DNA of 64,000 nt from Burkholderiaceae bacterium (GTDB lineage Bacteria; Pseudomonadota; Gammaproteobacteria; Burkholderiales; Burkholderiaceae_C): contig CAJYPV010000010.1 in assembly GCA_913776825.1 (NCBI GenBank), positions 62,001 to 126,000 of the forward strand, in the 5' to 3' direction. This document shows positions 1 through 7,557 of the stretch, piece by piece (position 1 is the stretch's first letter; each line of letters opens with the position of its first letter). The position numbers and the translations under genes were made by a program. A model generated the notes under the pieces. It was not told where the DNA came from and ran no database searches. It saw only the letters and a list, made by a program, of their open reading frames with translations.

Positions 1-227
1 ACGGCGACGCCACGCGGCTGATGGCGGCCGGGCGCGTGCAGCGCTTTGCGCGCCGGTCCTGGCGGATGAAGCGCTCTCTTGGGATGCGTCGGCGGCGGGC
101 CGGGTGCGGTCCGCGGCAAGCGGATGTCGCCTCTTCCTGATCGTTCCGGCTGACGCAAGTCCTGGCACGATGTCCTGACGGCACAATGCCGTGAACGGCT
201 GCGACATCAGTCAGCCAGGAGACAAGC
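1..227. other. left edge, no confident gene
   Basis: A short open frame on the + strand (3-140) runs in from the left edge and could be the last 45 codons of a gene starting outside the window, but it becomes arginine-rich and is too short to recognise. The rest, up to the Shine-Dalgarno of the next gene (AGGAGA at about 217-222), shows no clear promoter or terminator. Confidence 0.3.
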
Positions 228-560
228 ATGCTGTACAAGTTCAAATCGAAGGCGGGCGCGGACGTGATCATGTTGGCCGCGCATGGCGACCAGGCCTTGT
301 CCGCGCTGGGTCGCTCACCATCGCCCACCGGCATCTTCCAGGCCGGTGATCTGGCGGGGCTGATCGCTCAGGGCGAAGCCGCGATCGCGCAAGAGCAGCA
401 ATCGACCGAGCGCACCGGCGCCACCGACGAGGATGCGGCCGACGACGAACGCCAGACCGCCAAGCGTTCCGAGGTCAGCCTGCGTCAACGCCTGTGGCCG
501 CTGCTGGAGCTGATGAAGGCCGCGCAGTCCGCCAACACCGACGTCGTCTGGGGCGTCTGA
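228..560 (+). CDS. DUF1840 domain-containing protein
   Basis: Small protein of 110 residues, the usual size of the DUF1840 family, which is found mainly in betaproteobacteria and has no assigned function. The N-terminus (MLYKFKSKAGADVIML) and the C-terminal helix ending in DVVWGV are typical of the family. There is no signal peptide or membrane segment, so it should be cytoplasmic. The middle (residues about 60-78) is acidic and low in complexity. The ATG is preceded by AGGAGA with a 5-base spacer. The stop codon is immediately followed by the GTG of the phosphatase gene, so the two are probably co-translated. Confidence 0.85.
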   Translation: MLYKFKSKAGADVIMLAAHGDQALSALGRSPSPTGIFQAGDLAGLIAQGEAAIAQEQQSTERTGATDEDAADDERQTAKRSEVSLRQRLWPLLELMKAAQSANTDVVWGV

Positions 561-1307
561 GTGGAGCCCACGCTGATCCTGGCGGTGCGGCACGGCGAGA
601 CAGCCTGGAACCGCGAAGGCCGTCTGCAGGGCCATCTGAACCTGCCGCTCAATGCGTTGGGTGAGCGCCAGGCGCAGCGTGTGGGCGAGGCGCTGGCGGA
701 TCAGCCGTTGCAGGCGGTCTATGCCAGCGACCTGGACCGCGCCTGGGTCACGGCGCGCCATCTGGCCGAGCCGCATGGGCTGACCGTCATCCGGGATGCC
801 CGGCTGCGCGAGCGCAGCTTCGGCGCGTATGAGGGCAAGCGCTGGGTGGACATCGAAGCCGAAGCGCCGGAAGCCGCGCTGCGCTGGCGCCAACGCGATC
901 CGCTGTTCGAGCCGCCCGGTGGCGAGAACCTCACCACCTTCTATGCGCGTTGTGTGGACGCGATCACCGCGCTGTCTGCGGCGCATCCGGGCCAGACCAT
1001 CGCCATCGTCGCGCATGGCGGCGTGATGGACTGTCTGTACCGCGCCGCCACCCGCATCGATCTGCAGGCGCCGCGCAGCTGGGTGCTGGGCAATGCCAGC
1101 ATCAATCGGCTGCTCTACTCGCCGCAAGGCTTCAGCCTAGTCGGATGGAATGATGACCAGCATCTGCAAGGCCTGACCCTGGATGATCCGGGCGTCCCCG
1201 GCTTCATGCCCGGCGCGATGGTCTCGCCCAAGGACGCCCAGGCCGCCTCGTCGCCGATGGGCGGCGCTGCGCCAAGCGTGCCGCCGACGCACACCGCCAA
1301 GGTCTGA
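561..1307 (+). CDS. histidine phosphatase family protein (phosphoglycerate mutase-like)
   Basis: 248-residue cytoplasmic phosphatase of the branch 1 histidine phosphatase superfamily. The catalytic RHGE motif is at residues 10-13 (H11 is the phospho-acceptor). Other expected residues are R60, E84 in the LRERSFG motif, and the second histidine H152 in IAIVAHGG. The sequence resembles the GpmB/CobC type, but the substrate cannot be read from it; sugar phosphates or a cobalamin precursor are possibilities. About 30 C-terminal residues extend past the usual fold and look unstructured. GTG is used as start, abutting the stop of the DUF1840 gene, and the next gene follows after 5 bases, which suggests one transcription unit. 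Confidence 0.85.
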   Translation: MEPTLILAVRHGETAWNREGRLQGHLNLPLNALGERQAQRVGEALADQPLQAVYASDLDRAWVTARHLAEPHGLTVIRDARLRERSFGAYEGKRWVDIEAEAPEAALRWRQRDPLFEPPGGENLTTFYARCVDAITALSAAHPGQTIAIVAHGGVMDCLYRAATRIDLQAPRSWVLGNASINRLLYSPQGFSLVGWNDDQHLQGLTLDDPGVPGFMPGAMVSPKDAQAASSPMGGAAPSVPPTHTAKV

Positions 1308-1312
1308 CGCCG

Positions 1313-2377
1313 ATGACCGAGGCGCAGATCATCGTGCTCGCCACGCCGATCTTCTTCCTCCTGATCGGCCTCGAGTTTGTGGTGGGACGGCTGCGCGGAC
1401 GCCCCACCTATCGGCTCAATGACGCGCTCAGCAGCATCAGCCTGGGCATGCTCAGCCAGGTGGTGGGCGTGCTCACCAAGCTCTTCACGCTGGGCCTCTA
1501 CACCTGGGTCTTCGAGCATGCCGCGCTGTTTCGGCTCGATCCTGGGGCCTGGTGGGTCTGGCTGAGCGGCCTGCTGCTCTACGACTTCCTCTACTACTGG
1601 CATCACCGACTCGGCCACACCACCGCGCTGTTGTGGGCGGCGCATGCGGTGCATCACCAGAGCGAGGACTACAACCTCTCCACGGCGCTGCGCCAAACCG
1701 GCAGCGGCTGGCTGGTGGGCTGGCTGTTCTACATCCCGATGGCGCTGCTGGGCTTCCCGCCGCTGGTGTTCGCGGTCGTGGCGCTGGTCGATCTGCTCTA
1801 CCAGTTCTGGGTCCATACCCAACAGATCGATCGCCTGGGCTGGTTCGACCGCTGGTTCTGCTCGCCGTCGAATCACCGGGTGCATCACGCGGTGAACGAT
1901 CCCTATCTGGACCGCAATTACGGCGGGATCCTGATCCTCTGGGACCGTCTGTTCGGCACGTTTCAGGAAGAGCTGCCGCAAGAGCGCTGCGTCTACGGCA
2001 CCCGCGACGCGCTCGCGAGCTGGAGCCCGTGGCGCGCCAATCTGCAGGTCTATCAACGGCTGTGGCGAAAGATGCGCGCCGTCCCGCGATGGCGCGACAA
2101 GCTGCGATTGTGGTGGGAGCCCGCGCACTGGGAGCCGGGACTCGGCGCCCGCATAGCGCCCGGCTACGACCCCCACCAGCGCGCGCTCTTCGACCCGAAG
2201 GTCTCGCCAACGAACGCCTGGCTGGCGGTCGTGCTCTTCCTGCTGGTGCTGGGCGGCGTCGCCGCCTTCCTCTGGCACGCCCATCGATTCGGGCCGATCG
2301 AGCAGATGGCCGTGTTGATCGGCCTTCTGGTGAGTCAATCCTTGATCGCCCGGCTTTTGACTTCCATTCGCACCTAA
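1313..2377 (+). CDS. sterol desaturase / fatty acid hydroxylase family membrane protein
   Basis: 354-residue integral membrane protein of the fatty acid hydroxylase superfamily (di-iron, histidine-rich). The iron-binding histidine clusters are visible: HHRLGH at residues 97-102, HAVHH at 111-115, and NHRVHH at 187-192. Several hydrophobic helices lie at about 5-25, 45-65, 80-95 and 130-165, with a further pair near the C-terminus (about 300-350), a layout also seen in alkylglycerol monooxygenase-like members. It is expected to hydroxylate or desaturate a lipid in the inner membrane; the exact substrate is unknown. The gene starts 5 bases after the phosphatase stop codon and ends about 120 bases before the porin. 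Confidence 0.85.
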   Translation: MTEAQIIVLATPIFFLLIGLEFVVGRLRGRPTYRLNDALSSISLGMLSQVVGVLTKLFTLGLYTWVFEHAALFRLDPGAWWVWLSGLLLYDFLYYWHHRLGHTTALLWAAHAVHHQSEDYNLSTALRQTGSGWLVGWLFYIPMALLGFPPLVFAVVALVDLLYQFWVHTQQIDRLGWFDRWFCSPSNHRVHHAVNDPYLDRNYGGILILWDRLFGTFQEELPQERCVYGTRDALASWSPWRANLQVYQRLWRKMRAVPRWRDKLRLWWEPAHWEPGLGARIAPGYDPHQRALFDPKVSPTNAWLAVVLFLLVLGGVAAFLWHAHRFGPIEQMAVLIGLLVSQSLIARLLTSIRT

Positions 2378-2500
2378 TGGGGAACTGTTGCAATTTCGCG
2401 TCGGGCAGGTGAGGTGCGGGCATCGCACTTCTATACTCCGCACACACTGCAGTAAGCCCCGCCCAGACAAGTGGCGAAACCTCCAACCATGAAGGTCGAT

Positions 2501-3475
2501 ATGAAGAAGATTGCAACTGCTGCTGCCATCGCGGCACTGTCCGCTCCGGTGTTCGCTCAAAGCTCTGTCACGCTGTGGGGCCGCATCAACACCACCGTGG
2601 AAAGCCAGAAGGTCGGCAATTCCGATCGCACCGTGGCGGTGAACAACAACTCGTCGCGTCTGGGCTTCAAGGGCACGGAAGATCTGGGTGGCGGTCTGAA
2701 GGCCAGCTTCGCCCTCGAGCACGGTCTGAACTCGGACAACGGCGCCGCTACGGCCGGCACGCAATTCTGGAATCGCGAATCCAGCGTGCAGCTGTCGGGT
2801 GACTTCGGCGCCGTGCGCCTGGGCCGTTGGACCAACGGTTCCTACTACGCGACCGCCGACTACGTGTCGATGCACAACCACGACACCGGCACGTCGTCCG
2901 ACGCGCTGTATTCGGGCGTGGGCTTCTTCACCCCGAACGGCAACCCGCAAAGCAACAAGGTCGCCTACTTCACGCCGAACCTGAACGGCTTCAACGCTGA
3001 AGTCTCGCTGCACGCCGGCGAAGGCGTCGACCAGCGCGCTTACGACGTCGCCCTGAACTACGACCAAGGCCCGCTGCATCTGGGTGGCGGCTACTCCAAG
3101 CAAGGCTCCGCCAACCAGTACGCGATCCGCGGCCTGTATGAGCTGGGCGCCTTCACCTTCGGCGGCTATGTGCAGCGCGAAGACAGCGGCGTGGCTCAAT
3201 CGCTGGGCGCCAAGGACACCCGCACCATCGGCCGCGCATCGGTCATGTACACGATGGGCCAGTCCGAGTACCACCTGAACGTCGGTGGCACCAAGGCCGG
3301 CGGCTACTCGTTCAACAAGGGTCGTAACGGTGGCAAGCAGTACACGCTGGGCTACAACTACAACCTGAGCAAGCGCACCAAGCTGTACGGCTACTACACC
3401 GTGATCGATGCGACGACCGCCAACAAGGCCGACGACTTCAATTCGTTCGCCGTGGGCGTGCGCCACAACTTCTAA
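2501..3475 (+). CDS. outer-membrane porin (Gram-negative OmpC/OmpF-like, betaproteobacterial type)
   Basis: General diffusion porin. From the chosen start it is 324 residues with a 19-residue signal peptide ending APVFA, followed by a mature N-terminus QSSVTLWGRIN, the classic betaproteobacterial porin start. Alternating beta strands fill the protein and it ends in phenylalanine (RHNF), as needed for Bam-mediated assembly. Three in-frame starts exist (GTG 2471, ATG 2489, ATG 2501); only 2501 has a Shine-Dalgarno (GAAGG, 5-base spacer) and begins MKKIA directly before the hydrophobic core. A TATACT -10-like hexamer sits at 2432-2437 without a good -35. The codon choice is strongly biased, as in a highly expressed gene, and the gene has its own terminator, so it is probably monocistronic. 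Confidence 0.93.
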   Translation: MKKIATAAAIAALSAPVFAQSSVTLWGRINTTVESQKVGNSDRTVAVNNNSSRLGFKGTEDLGGGLKASFALEHGLNSDNGAATAGTQFWNRESSVQLSGDFGAVRLGRWTNGSYYATADYVSMHNHDTGTSSDALYSGVGFFTPNGNPQSNKVAYFTPNLNGFNAEVSLHAGEGVDQRAYDVALNYDQGPLHLGGGYSKQGSANQYAIRGLYELGAFTFGGYVQREDSGVAQSLGAKDTRTIGRASVMYTMGQSEYHLNVGGTKAGGYSFNKGRNGGKQYTLGYNYNLSKRTKLYGYYTVIDATTANKADDFNSFAVGVRHNF

Positions 3476-3535
3476 TCGACGCTGATCCCGTTGCAGGCCG
3501 CGTCAGCGGCCTCGCGTGCGGTCTGTCGATCATCG

Positions 3536-3573
3536 ACCGCCTGTCTGGCTTCGCCGGCAGGCGGTTTTCTTTT
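3536..3573 (+). terminator. rho-independent terminator of the porin gene
   Basis: The arms CCGCCTG (3537-3543) and CAGGCGG (3558-3564) pair perfectly, with an inner GGC/GCC extension, followed by TTTTCTTTT. It lies about 60 bases after the porin stop codon. Confidence 0.85.
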
Positions 3574-3821
3574 GTCGACCTGACTGGGCTCTTCATCGGA
3601 CGACACCGTGGACGAGGCAGCGTCTCAGGCCGTCGACTCTGCGGATGGCCGGCGGACGCATCGCCCAATTCGACGGGCCGGTCATGACGGATTCCCGCGC
3701 TCGACCCGCCGTCGCCCACAAGACCGGGTACGTGCGCGAGCGGCGTTGTGTTGCCACAATGTGGGCATCTCTTCTTTCGACCCTGGACGTTTTCCGACGT
3801 CCTCATTGAGCGCGACAGCCC
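3574..3821. other. intergenic region between porin terminator and gloA
   Basis: About 250 bases without a supported gene. Open frames crossing it (for example 3516-3809) start inside the terminator hairpin and have no recognisable protein content. The promoter of the glyoxalase gene should lie here, but no clear -10/-35 pair stands out. Confidence 0.5.
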
Positions 3822-4241
3822 ATGAAGTATCTGCACACCATGGTTCGGGTGACCGACCTCGACGTTTCCCTGAAGTTCTACCGCGACGCGCTGGGTCTGC
3901 ACGAGGTGCGCCGCAGCGAGCATGAGGCGGGCCGCTTCACCCTGGTCTACCTGGCCGCGCCCGGCGACGAGGACGCCCAGGTGGAGCTCACCTACAACTG
4001 GGATCCCGAGGTCTACACCGGTGGCCGCAACTTCGGCCATCTGGCCTATGCGGTGAAGGACATCTACGCCGCCTGCGAGCGGCTGATGTCTCATGGTGTG
4101 TTGATCAATCGTCCGCCGCGGGATGGCCGCATGGCCTTCGTCCGCTCGCCGGACAACATCTCCATCGAGTTGCTCCAGGACGGCCCGGCCTTGCCGCCCG
4201 CCGAGCCGTGGATCTCGATGCCCAACACCGGAAGCTGGTGA
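3822..4241 (+). CDS. gloA: lactoylglutathione lyase (glyoxalase I)
   Basis: 139-residue glyoxalase I, which isomerises the hemithioacetal of methylglyoxal and glutathione to S-lactoylglutathione in the cytoplasm. The four metal ligands of the bacterial Ni/Co-type enzyme are all present: H5, E55 (VELTYNW), H73 (FGHLAY) and E116 (ISIELLQ). The length and N-terminus ([10 protein letters not shown]) are typical. The region around residues 95-110 is short, as in the non-zinc bacterial class. The next gene begins 4 bases after the stop codon, so gloA is probably cotranscribed with the DUF3034 gene. Confidence 0.95.
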   Translation: MKYLHTMVRVTDLDVSLKFYRDALGLHEVRRSEHEAGRFTLVYLAAPGDEDAQVELTYNWDPEVYTGGRNFGHLAYAVKDIYAACERLMSHGVLINRPPRDGRMAFVRSPDNISIELLQDGPALPPAEPWISMPNTGSW

Positions 4242-4245
4242 TCCC

Positions 4246-5139
4246 ATGCGGCGCCTGACCTCGTGTCTGCTGCTGCCCTGGCTGCTCGCGCCGCTGGCGG
4301 GCCAGGCGCAGGGGCAAGGCAAGCTGCTGCTCACCGGTGGAGTGAGCAGCATCGACGGCGCCGCAGGCGGTGGTCTCTCGCCCTGGGCCCTGACCGGCAG
4401 CTACGCCACGCAGGGCGAGATCGGTGCCACCGCTTACTTCACCCGTCTGCCCACGCGCGACTACGCGCTGACCGGTGCCGGTGCGCTGGTCGGCTTCGGT
4501 GAGCGGGCGGAGCTGTCCATCGCGAAGCAGACGTTCTCCGCAGGCGGCACCGGTGCTGCGTTGGGTCTGCCGGGGCTGCGGCTGAGGCAGACGATCCTCG
4601 GCGCCAAAGTACGTCTGGGCGGCGATGCGGTGCTGGACACCGACCGCTGGATGCCGCAGATCGCGATCGGCGCGGAATACAAGCGCACGGAGGCTGGTGG
4701 GCTCCATCCCACCCTCGACGCGCTCGGCGCCAAGCGCCACGGCGTCGATGTCTACCTCAGTGCCACCAAGCTGTTCCTGGGTCAAAGCACCCTGGTCAAT
4801 CTGACGCTGCGGGCCAGCCGCGCCAATCAAAACGGGCTGCTCGGGTTTGGCGGTCGCGCCAGCGATCGCTACTCACTGCTGCCGGAGCTCTCGGTCGCCT
4901 ATCTGCTGAACCGCCATTGGGCCGTGGGCGTGGAATACCGGATGAAGCCGGACAAGCTCAATCCCTCGCTGCTGGGTGATGCGCTGCGTGAGGACGACTG
5001 GAAGGATGTCTTCATCGCCTGGGCGCCGAACAAGCACCTGTCGCTGACGGCGGCGTATGTGGATCTCGGCCGCGTGGTGCCGGGTCTTCAGCCGCGGCGC
5101 CAGCAAGGCGTATACGGTTCGATTCAACTCGCGTATTGA
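4246..5139 (+). CDS. DUF3034 family protein, probably outer-membrane
   Basis: 297-residue protein with a signal peptide (cleavage expected near AGQAQ, residues 20-25) and a body of alternating polar and hydrophobic stretches ending in an aromatic residue (QLAY), consistent with a beta-barrel in the outer membrane. It matches my recollection of the DUF3034 family, whose function is unknown. The open frame extends upstream into gloA, but the ATG at 4246 is followed directly by the signal peptide (MRRLTSCLLL) and lies just after the gloA stop codon, so I chose it. A trimmed globin gene follows 38 bases downstream. Confidence 0.75.
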   Translation: MRRLTSCLLLPWLLAPLAGQAQGQGKLLLTGGVSSIDGAAGGGLSPWALTGSYATQGEIGATAYFTRLPTRDYALTGAGALVGFGERAELSIAKQTFSAGGTGAALGLPGLRLRQTILGAKVRLGGDAVLDTDRWMPQIAIGAEYKRTEAGGLHPTLDALGAKRHGVDVYLSATKLFLGQSTLVNLTLRASRANQNGLLGFGGRASDRYSLLPELSVAYLLNRHWAVGVEYRMKPDKLNPSLLGDALREDDWKDVFIAWAPNKHLSLTAAYVDLGRVVPGLQPRRQQGVYGSIQLAY

Positions 5140-5177
5140 GCGACCGTCCGCACGGACGGACGCGCAGGAGATTCGCC

Positions 5178-5636
5178 ATGTCTCACGCCATGCGCATTTG
5201 GACTCGTCGGCGCCTGCTCGGAATGGCCGCGGCGTCGGCGCTGATCGGCGCGACTGCGGTCGCGGGCGCAGCGCCCGCAGACGATGAGCTCTATCAGGCG
5301 CTCGGCGGCGAGGAGGGTGTTCGCCGCCTCACTGCCGAGCTGGTGCAGCGGGTCTATGCGGATGACCGCATCAGCCCGCTCTTCAAAGAGACGAACCCGA
5401 AATTCCTCGCCGAGCAACTGCGCAAGCAATTCTGCGAATTGAGTGGCGGGCCATGCCGATACGACGGCGAGACGATGGCGAAGTCGCACGCCACCTTGGG
5501 CATCACCAAGGCCGACTTCCATGCGCTGGTCGAGGACCTGCAACTGGCGATGGCCGCGCAAGACATCCCTTTCCGCACGCAGAACCGGTTGCTCGCCTTG
5601 CTGGCGCCGATGCATCGGGACATCGTGACGCGCTGA
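5178..5636 (+). CDS. group 1 truncated hemoglobin with export signal
   Basis: 152-residue truncated globin. The globin fold runs from about residue 36 (DDELYQALGGEEGV) to the end. The proximal heme-binding histidine is H104, in the segment TMAKSHATLGIT, which is typical of group I. Unusually for a cytoplasmic family, the first 33 residues carry an arginine-rich start and a hydrophobic core ending AGAAPA, so the protein is probably exported or membrane-anchored. The start at 5178 is supported by AGGAG with a 6-base spacer; an in-frame start at 5136 overlaps the previous gene and is less likely. The likely role is oxygen or nitric oxide handling at the cell envelope. The stop codon is the first part of an octamer repeat. 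Confidence 0.85.
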   Translation: MSHAMRIWTRRRLLGMAAASALIGATAVAGAAPADDELYQALGGEEGVRRLTAELVQRVYADDRISPLFKETNPKFLAEQLRKQFCELSGGPCRYDGETMAKSHATLGITKADFHALVEDLQLAMAAQDIPFRTQNRLLALLAPMHRDIVTR

Positions 5637-5665
5637 TGGGCTGATGGGCTGATGGGCTGATGCGC
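5634..5665 (+). repeat. octamer tandem repeat starting at a stop codon
   Basis: Three perfect copies of TGATGGGC (5634-5641, 5642-5649, 5650-5657) are followed by one variant TGATGCGC (5658-5665). The TGA stop codon of the globin gene is the first three bases of copy one. Because the period is eight, the TGA triplets fall successively in all three frames. Confidence 0.9.
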
Positions 5666-5794
5666 TAGGGCGCTGACGCTTGGCCACGGCTGTTGTCGTG
5701 GAGAACCCACCGGGGACGGCACGCACTGCTGGATGACGGGGCCGATGGTCGGCGCCGGTCATTTCATCGCCGCCCAGGCGATGCAGGAGTCCCC

Positions 5795-6562
5795 ATGATT
5801 CCCAGTCACGTTCTGCCCTTCCATGCCGCGTCCTCTGTGGCGCATGATGAGCCTTTGGAGGACGCGGCGCCATTGGCGGCCGCGTCGGCGCAGGTCGGCT
5901 TCGATCCCAGCCGCCTTCAGCGACTTGAGCAAACCCTCATCCCGGAGCTCAATCGACATCAAGTGCCTTTGCCGGAAGCCGCGATGGCCACGGTGGAGTA
6001 CCTCAACAGCGGCGATGAGCGCGCCTTCGATGAGGCGTTTCGACTGGCCCGGCAGCCCAACGTCAGGAATTCGTGGCCGCCGTTCAATGAGACGACGCCG
6101 TCACTGCCCGAACTGGCGAGCAAGGCGGTCGTTGAGCGCGGCGCGGACCTTCGGCTGGTGGTGTGTTTTCATCCTGACATCCGGGATCATTTCGAATCGT
6201 TCTACAGCCGGAACCTGGAATCGCTGCCCCGCAGTCGACGGCAGTTGTCCCCGCCTCCGGACCGTGTGGGTCATGCCGGCCAGCGGGCGGCGAACCTCAA
6301 GTTGATTCGCGCAGGCATTGATGAGCTGCGGCCAGGTCAGTGCATGTGGCTCAGCATGCCATGCGGGGAAATGTTTGCTCTGGGCCGCGTCGGTCAGGGC
6401 CTCAACGACTGGCTCGTGGTGGGCCGACATGCGTTCAGCAAGAATCCGGAAATCGTGATGCAGCAGGGACAAGACGCCCGGAATCGGCTGAGGATGGCCT
6501 TCGACTTTCCAGCTCAGGGACACAACTGGGGCATGGTGCTGCCCATGAACCCGCGCCAATGA
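5795..6562 (+). CDS. orphan protein of unknown function
   Basis: 255-residue protein that I do not recognise. The ATG at 5795 has a Shine-Dalgarno (CAGGAG, 5-base spacer); an upstream in-frame start at 5693 lacks one and reads through low-complexity sequence. There is no signal peptide or membrane helix. The first 35 residues are rich in Ala/Ser/His/Pro, and the remainder (from VGFDPSRLQRLEQ) looks globular, with two cysteines close together in a CMWLSMPCGEMF segment. The composition appears less G+C-rich than the neighbours. It stands alone between the globin gene and the 3' end of tRNA-Phe, a common integration site, so it may be an acquired gene; a secreted effector is one untested idea. 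Confidence 0.65.
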   Translation: MIPSHVLPFHAASSVAHDEPLEDAAPLAAASAQVGFDPSRLQRLEQTLIPELNRHQVPLPEAAMATVEYLNSGDERAFDEAFRLARQPNVRNSWPPFNETTPSLPELASKAVVERGADLRLVVCFHPDIRDHFESFYSRNLESLPRSRRQLSPPPDRVGHAGQRAANLKLIRAGIDELRPGQCMWLSMPCGEMFALGRVGQGLNDWLVVGRHAFSKNPEIVMQQGQDARNRLRMAFDFPAQGHNWGMVLPMNPRQ

Positions 6563-6625
6563 GGTCGGTCCCGCAGCCGGCTGACGCGTTCACGCGTGCG
6601 GGCTCGGGTTGCGGCGGTTGAACAG

Positions 6626-6661
6626 CAAAAAGCCCCTGACTCCGGGAGGAATCAGGGGCTT
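6626..6661 (-). terminator. rho-independent terminator downstream of tRNA-Phe
   Basis: A perfect 10-bp stem (6630-6639 with 6652-6661) reads on the minus strand as AAGCCCCTGA...TCAGGGGCTT followed by TTT. It is placed 9 bases after the encoded CCA of the tRNA. Confidence 0.85.
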
Positions 6662-6669
6662 CTTAGATT

Positions 6670-6745
6670 TGGTGGCCAAGGGCGGAATCGAACCACCGAC
6701 ACGCGGATTTTCAATCCGCTGCTCTACCAACTGAGCTACTTGGCC
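6670..6745 (-). tRNA. tRNA-Phe (anticodon GAA)
   Basis: A 76-base cloverleaf. The acceptor stem is GGCCAAG/CTTGGCC, the D-arm contains AGCTCAGTTGGTAGAGC, the anticodon stem is GCGGATT...AATCCGC with anticodon GAA, the T-loop is GGTTCGATTCC, the discriminator is A, and the 3' CCA is encoded in the DNA. Confidence 0.98.
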
Positions 6746-6825
6746 TGGGTGCTTGTGAACCTACCTGAGTAGGCGGGATCACTTGCTTCGATGTGTCAGT
6801 GTTGTGCTGAACAACGAAGACAGCG

Positions 6826-6834
6826 ACTATAACA
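6826..6834 (-). promoter_or_regulatory. possible extended -10 element for tRNA-Phe
   Basis: On the minus strand this reads TGT-TATAGT, an extended -10 (TGn plus a hexamer with five of six consensus bases), in the only clearly AT-rich patch between the response regulator gene and the tRNA. A start near 6819 would give a leader of about 70 bases. No good -35 is visible, so this is tentative. Confidence 0.35.
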
Positions 6835-7551
6835 CTAAATTCCGCCGCCGCGCTTATTTCTTGAAAGATCGACGCCGAGTTGCTTCAGCTTGCGGTACAG
6901 ATGGGTGCGCTCCAGCCCCGTCTTCTCGGCCACACGGGTCATCGAACCGTTTTCCTTGGCGAGATGGAACTCGAAGTAGCTCTTCTCGAAAGCATCGCGC
7001 GCCTCGCGCAGCGGGCGGTCCAGCTCGAACACCTGCTCGGAGGCCAGGCCCTGATGCGGCACCGGTGTCACCGGCGCCAGGCCGGGACCCGACATCGACA
7101 CCACCCCCGTCATCACCGGCATGATCTCCGGCCGCGCATAGCTGGGCAGACCGACCGTGACGGGCGGCGGCGGGGCCGGACGCGGCGCGGCCTTGACCAG
7201 CGCCTGCTCCACCGCGCGCAGCAGCTTTTGCAGGGTGATGGGCTTTTCCAGGAAGGCCATCGCGCCGAACTTGGTCGCCTCGACCGCCGTATCGATCGTG
7301 CCGTGGCCGCTCATCATGATCACCGGCATGGTGAGCTGGCCGGTGCTGCCCCACTCCTTGAGCAGCGTCACGCCATCCACATCAGGCATCCAGATGTCGA
7401 GCAGCACAAGATCCGGACGCATCCGCTCGCGGCAGGCGCGCGCTTGCTGCGCGTTCTCTGCCAGTTCGATGGAATGCCCTTCGTCCGAAAGGATTTCAGA
7501 CAACAGGGCACGGATGCCCAGTTCGTCATCAACAACAAGAATGGTTGCCAT
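6835..7551 (-). CDS. NtrX-like response regulator, REC plus Fis-type HTH, no AAA+ domain
   Basis: 238-residue two-component regulator. The receiver domain (residues 1-120) has the acidic pair D8/D9, phospho-acceptor D52 and K103. A Pro-rich linker (about 122-165) is followed by a Fis-type HTH_8 (about 175-238, with the recognition region EKTGLERTHLYRKLKQLG). Canonical NtrX has a sigma-54 AAA+ ATPase of about 230 residues between these parts; here it is absent without any sign of frameshift, so the protein should not open sigma-54 promoters by itself. It starts 6 bases after the sensor kinase stop codon and should be its partner. The combination downstream of rsmB-DUF4390 is, to my knowledge, common in Burkholderiales. 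Confidence 0.85.
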   Translation of the reverse strand: MATILVVDDELGIRALLSEILSDEGHSIELAENAQQARACRERMRPDLVLLDIWMPDVDGVTLLKEWGSTGQLTMPVIMMSGHGTIDTAVEATKFGAMAFLEKPITLQKLLRAVEQALVKAAPRPAPPPPVTVGLPSYARPEIMPVMTGVVSMSGPGLAPVTPVPHQGLASEQVFELDRPLREARDAFEKSYFEFHLAKENGSMTRVAEKTGLERTHLYRKLKQLGVDLSRNKRGGGI

Positions 7552-7557
7552 GTATGC

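Noticed and set aside
1115..3466. Long minus-strand open frame opposite the hydroxylase and porin genes
   Set aside because: The translation is low-complexity and Arg/His/Gln-rich with no family; both opposite-strand genes are certain.
3516..3809. 97-codon + strand frame before gloA
   Set aside because: It starts inside the porin terminator, is Arg/Pro-rich and has no ribosome site.
6563..6834. Attachment site of an integrated element at tRNA-Phe
   Set aside because: No integrase gene and no second copy of the tRNA 3' end were found anywhere in the window.
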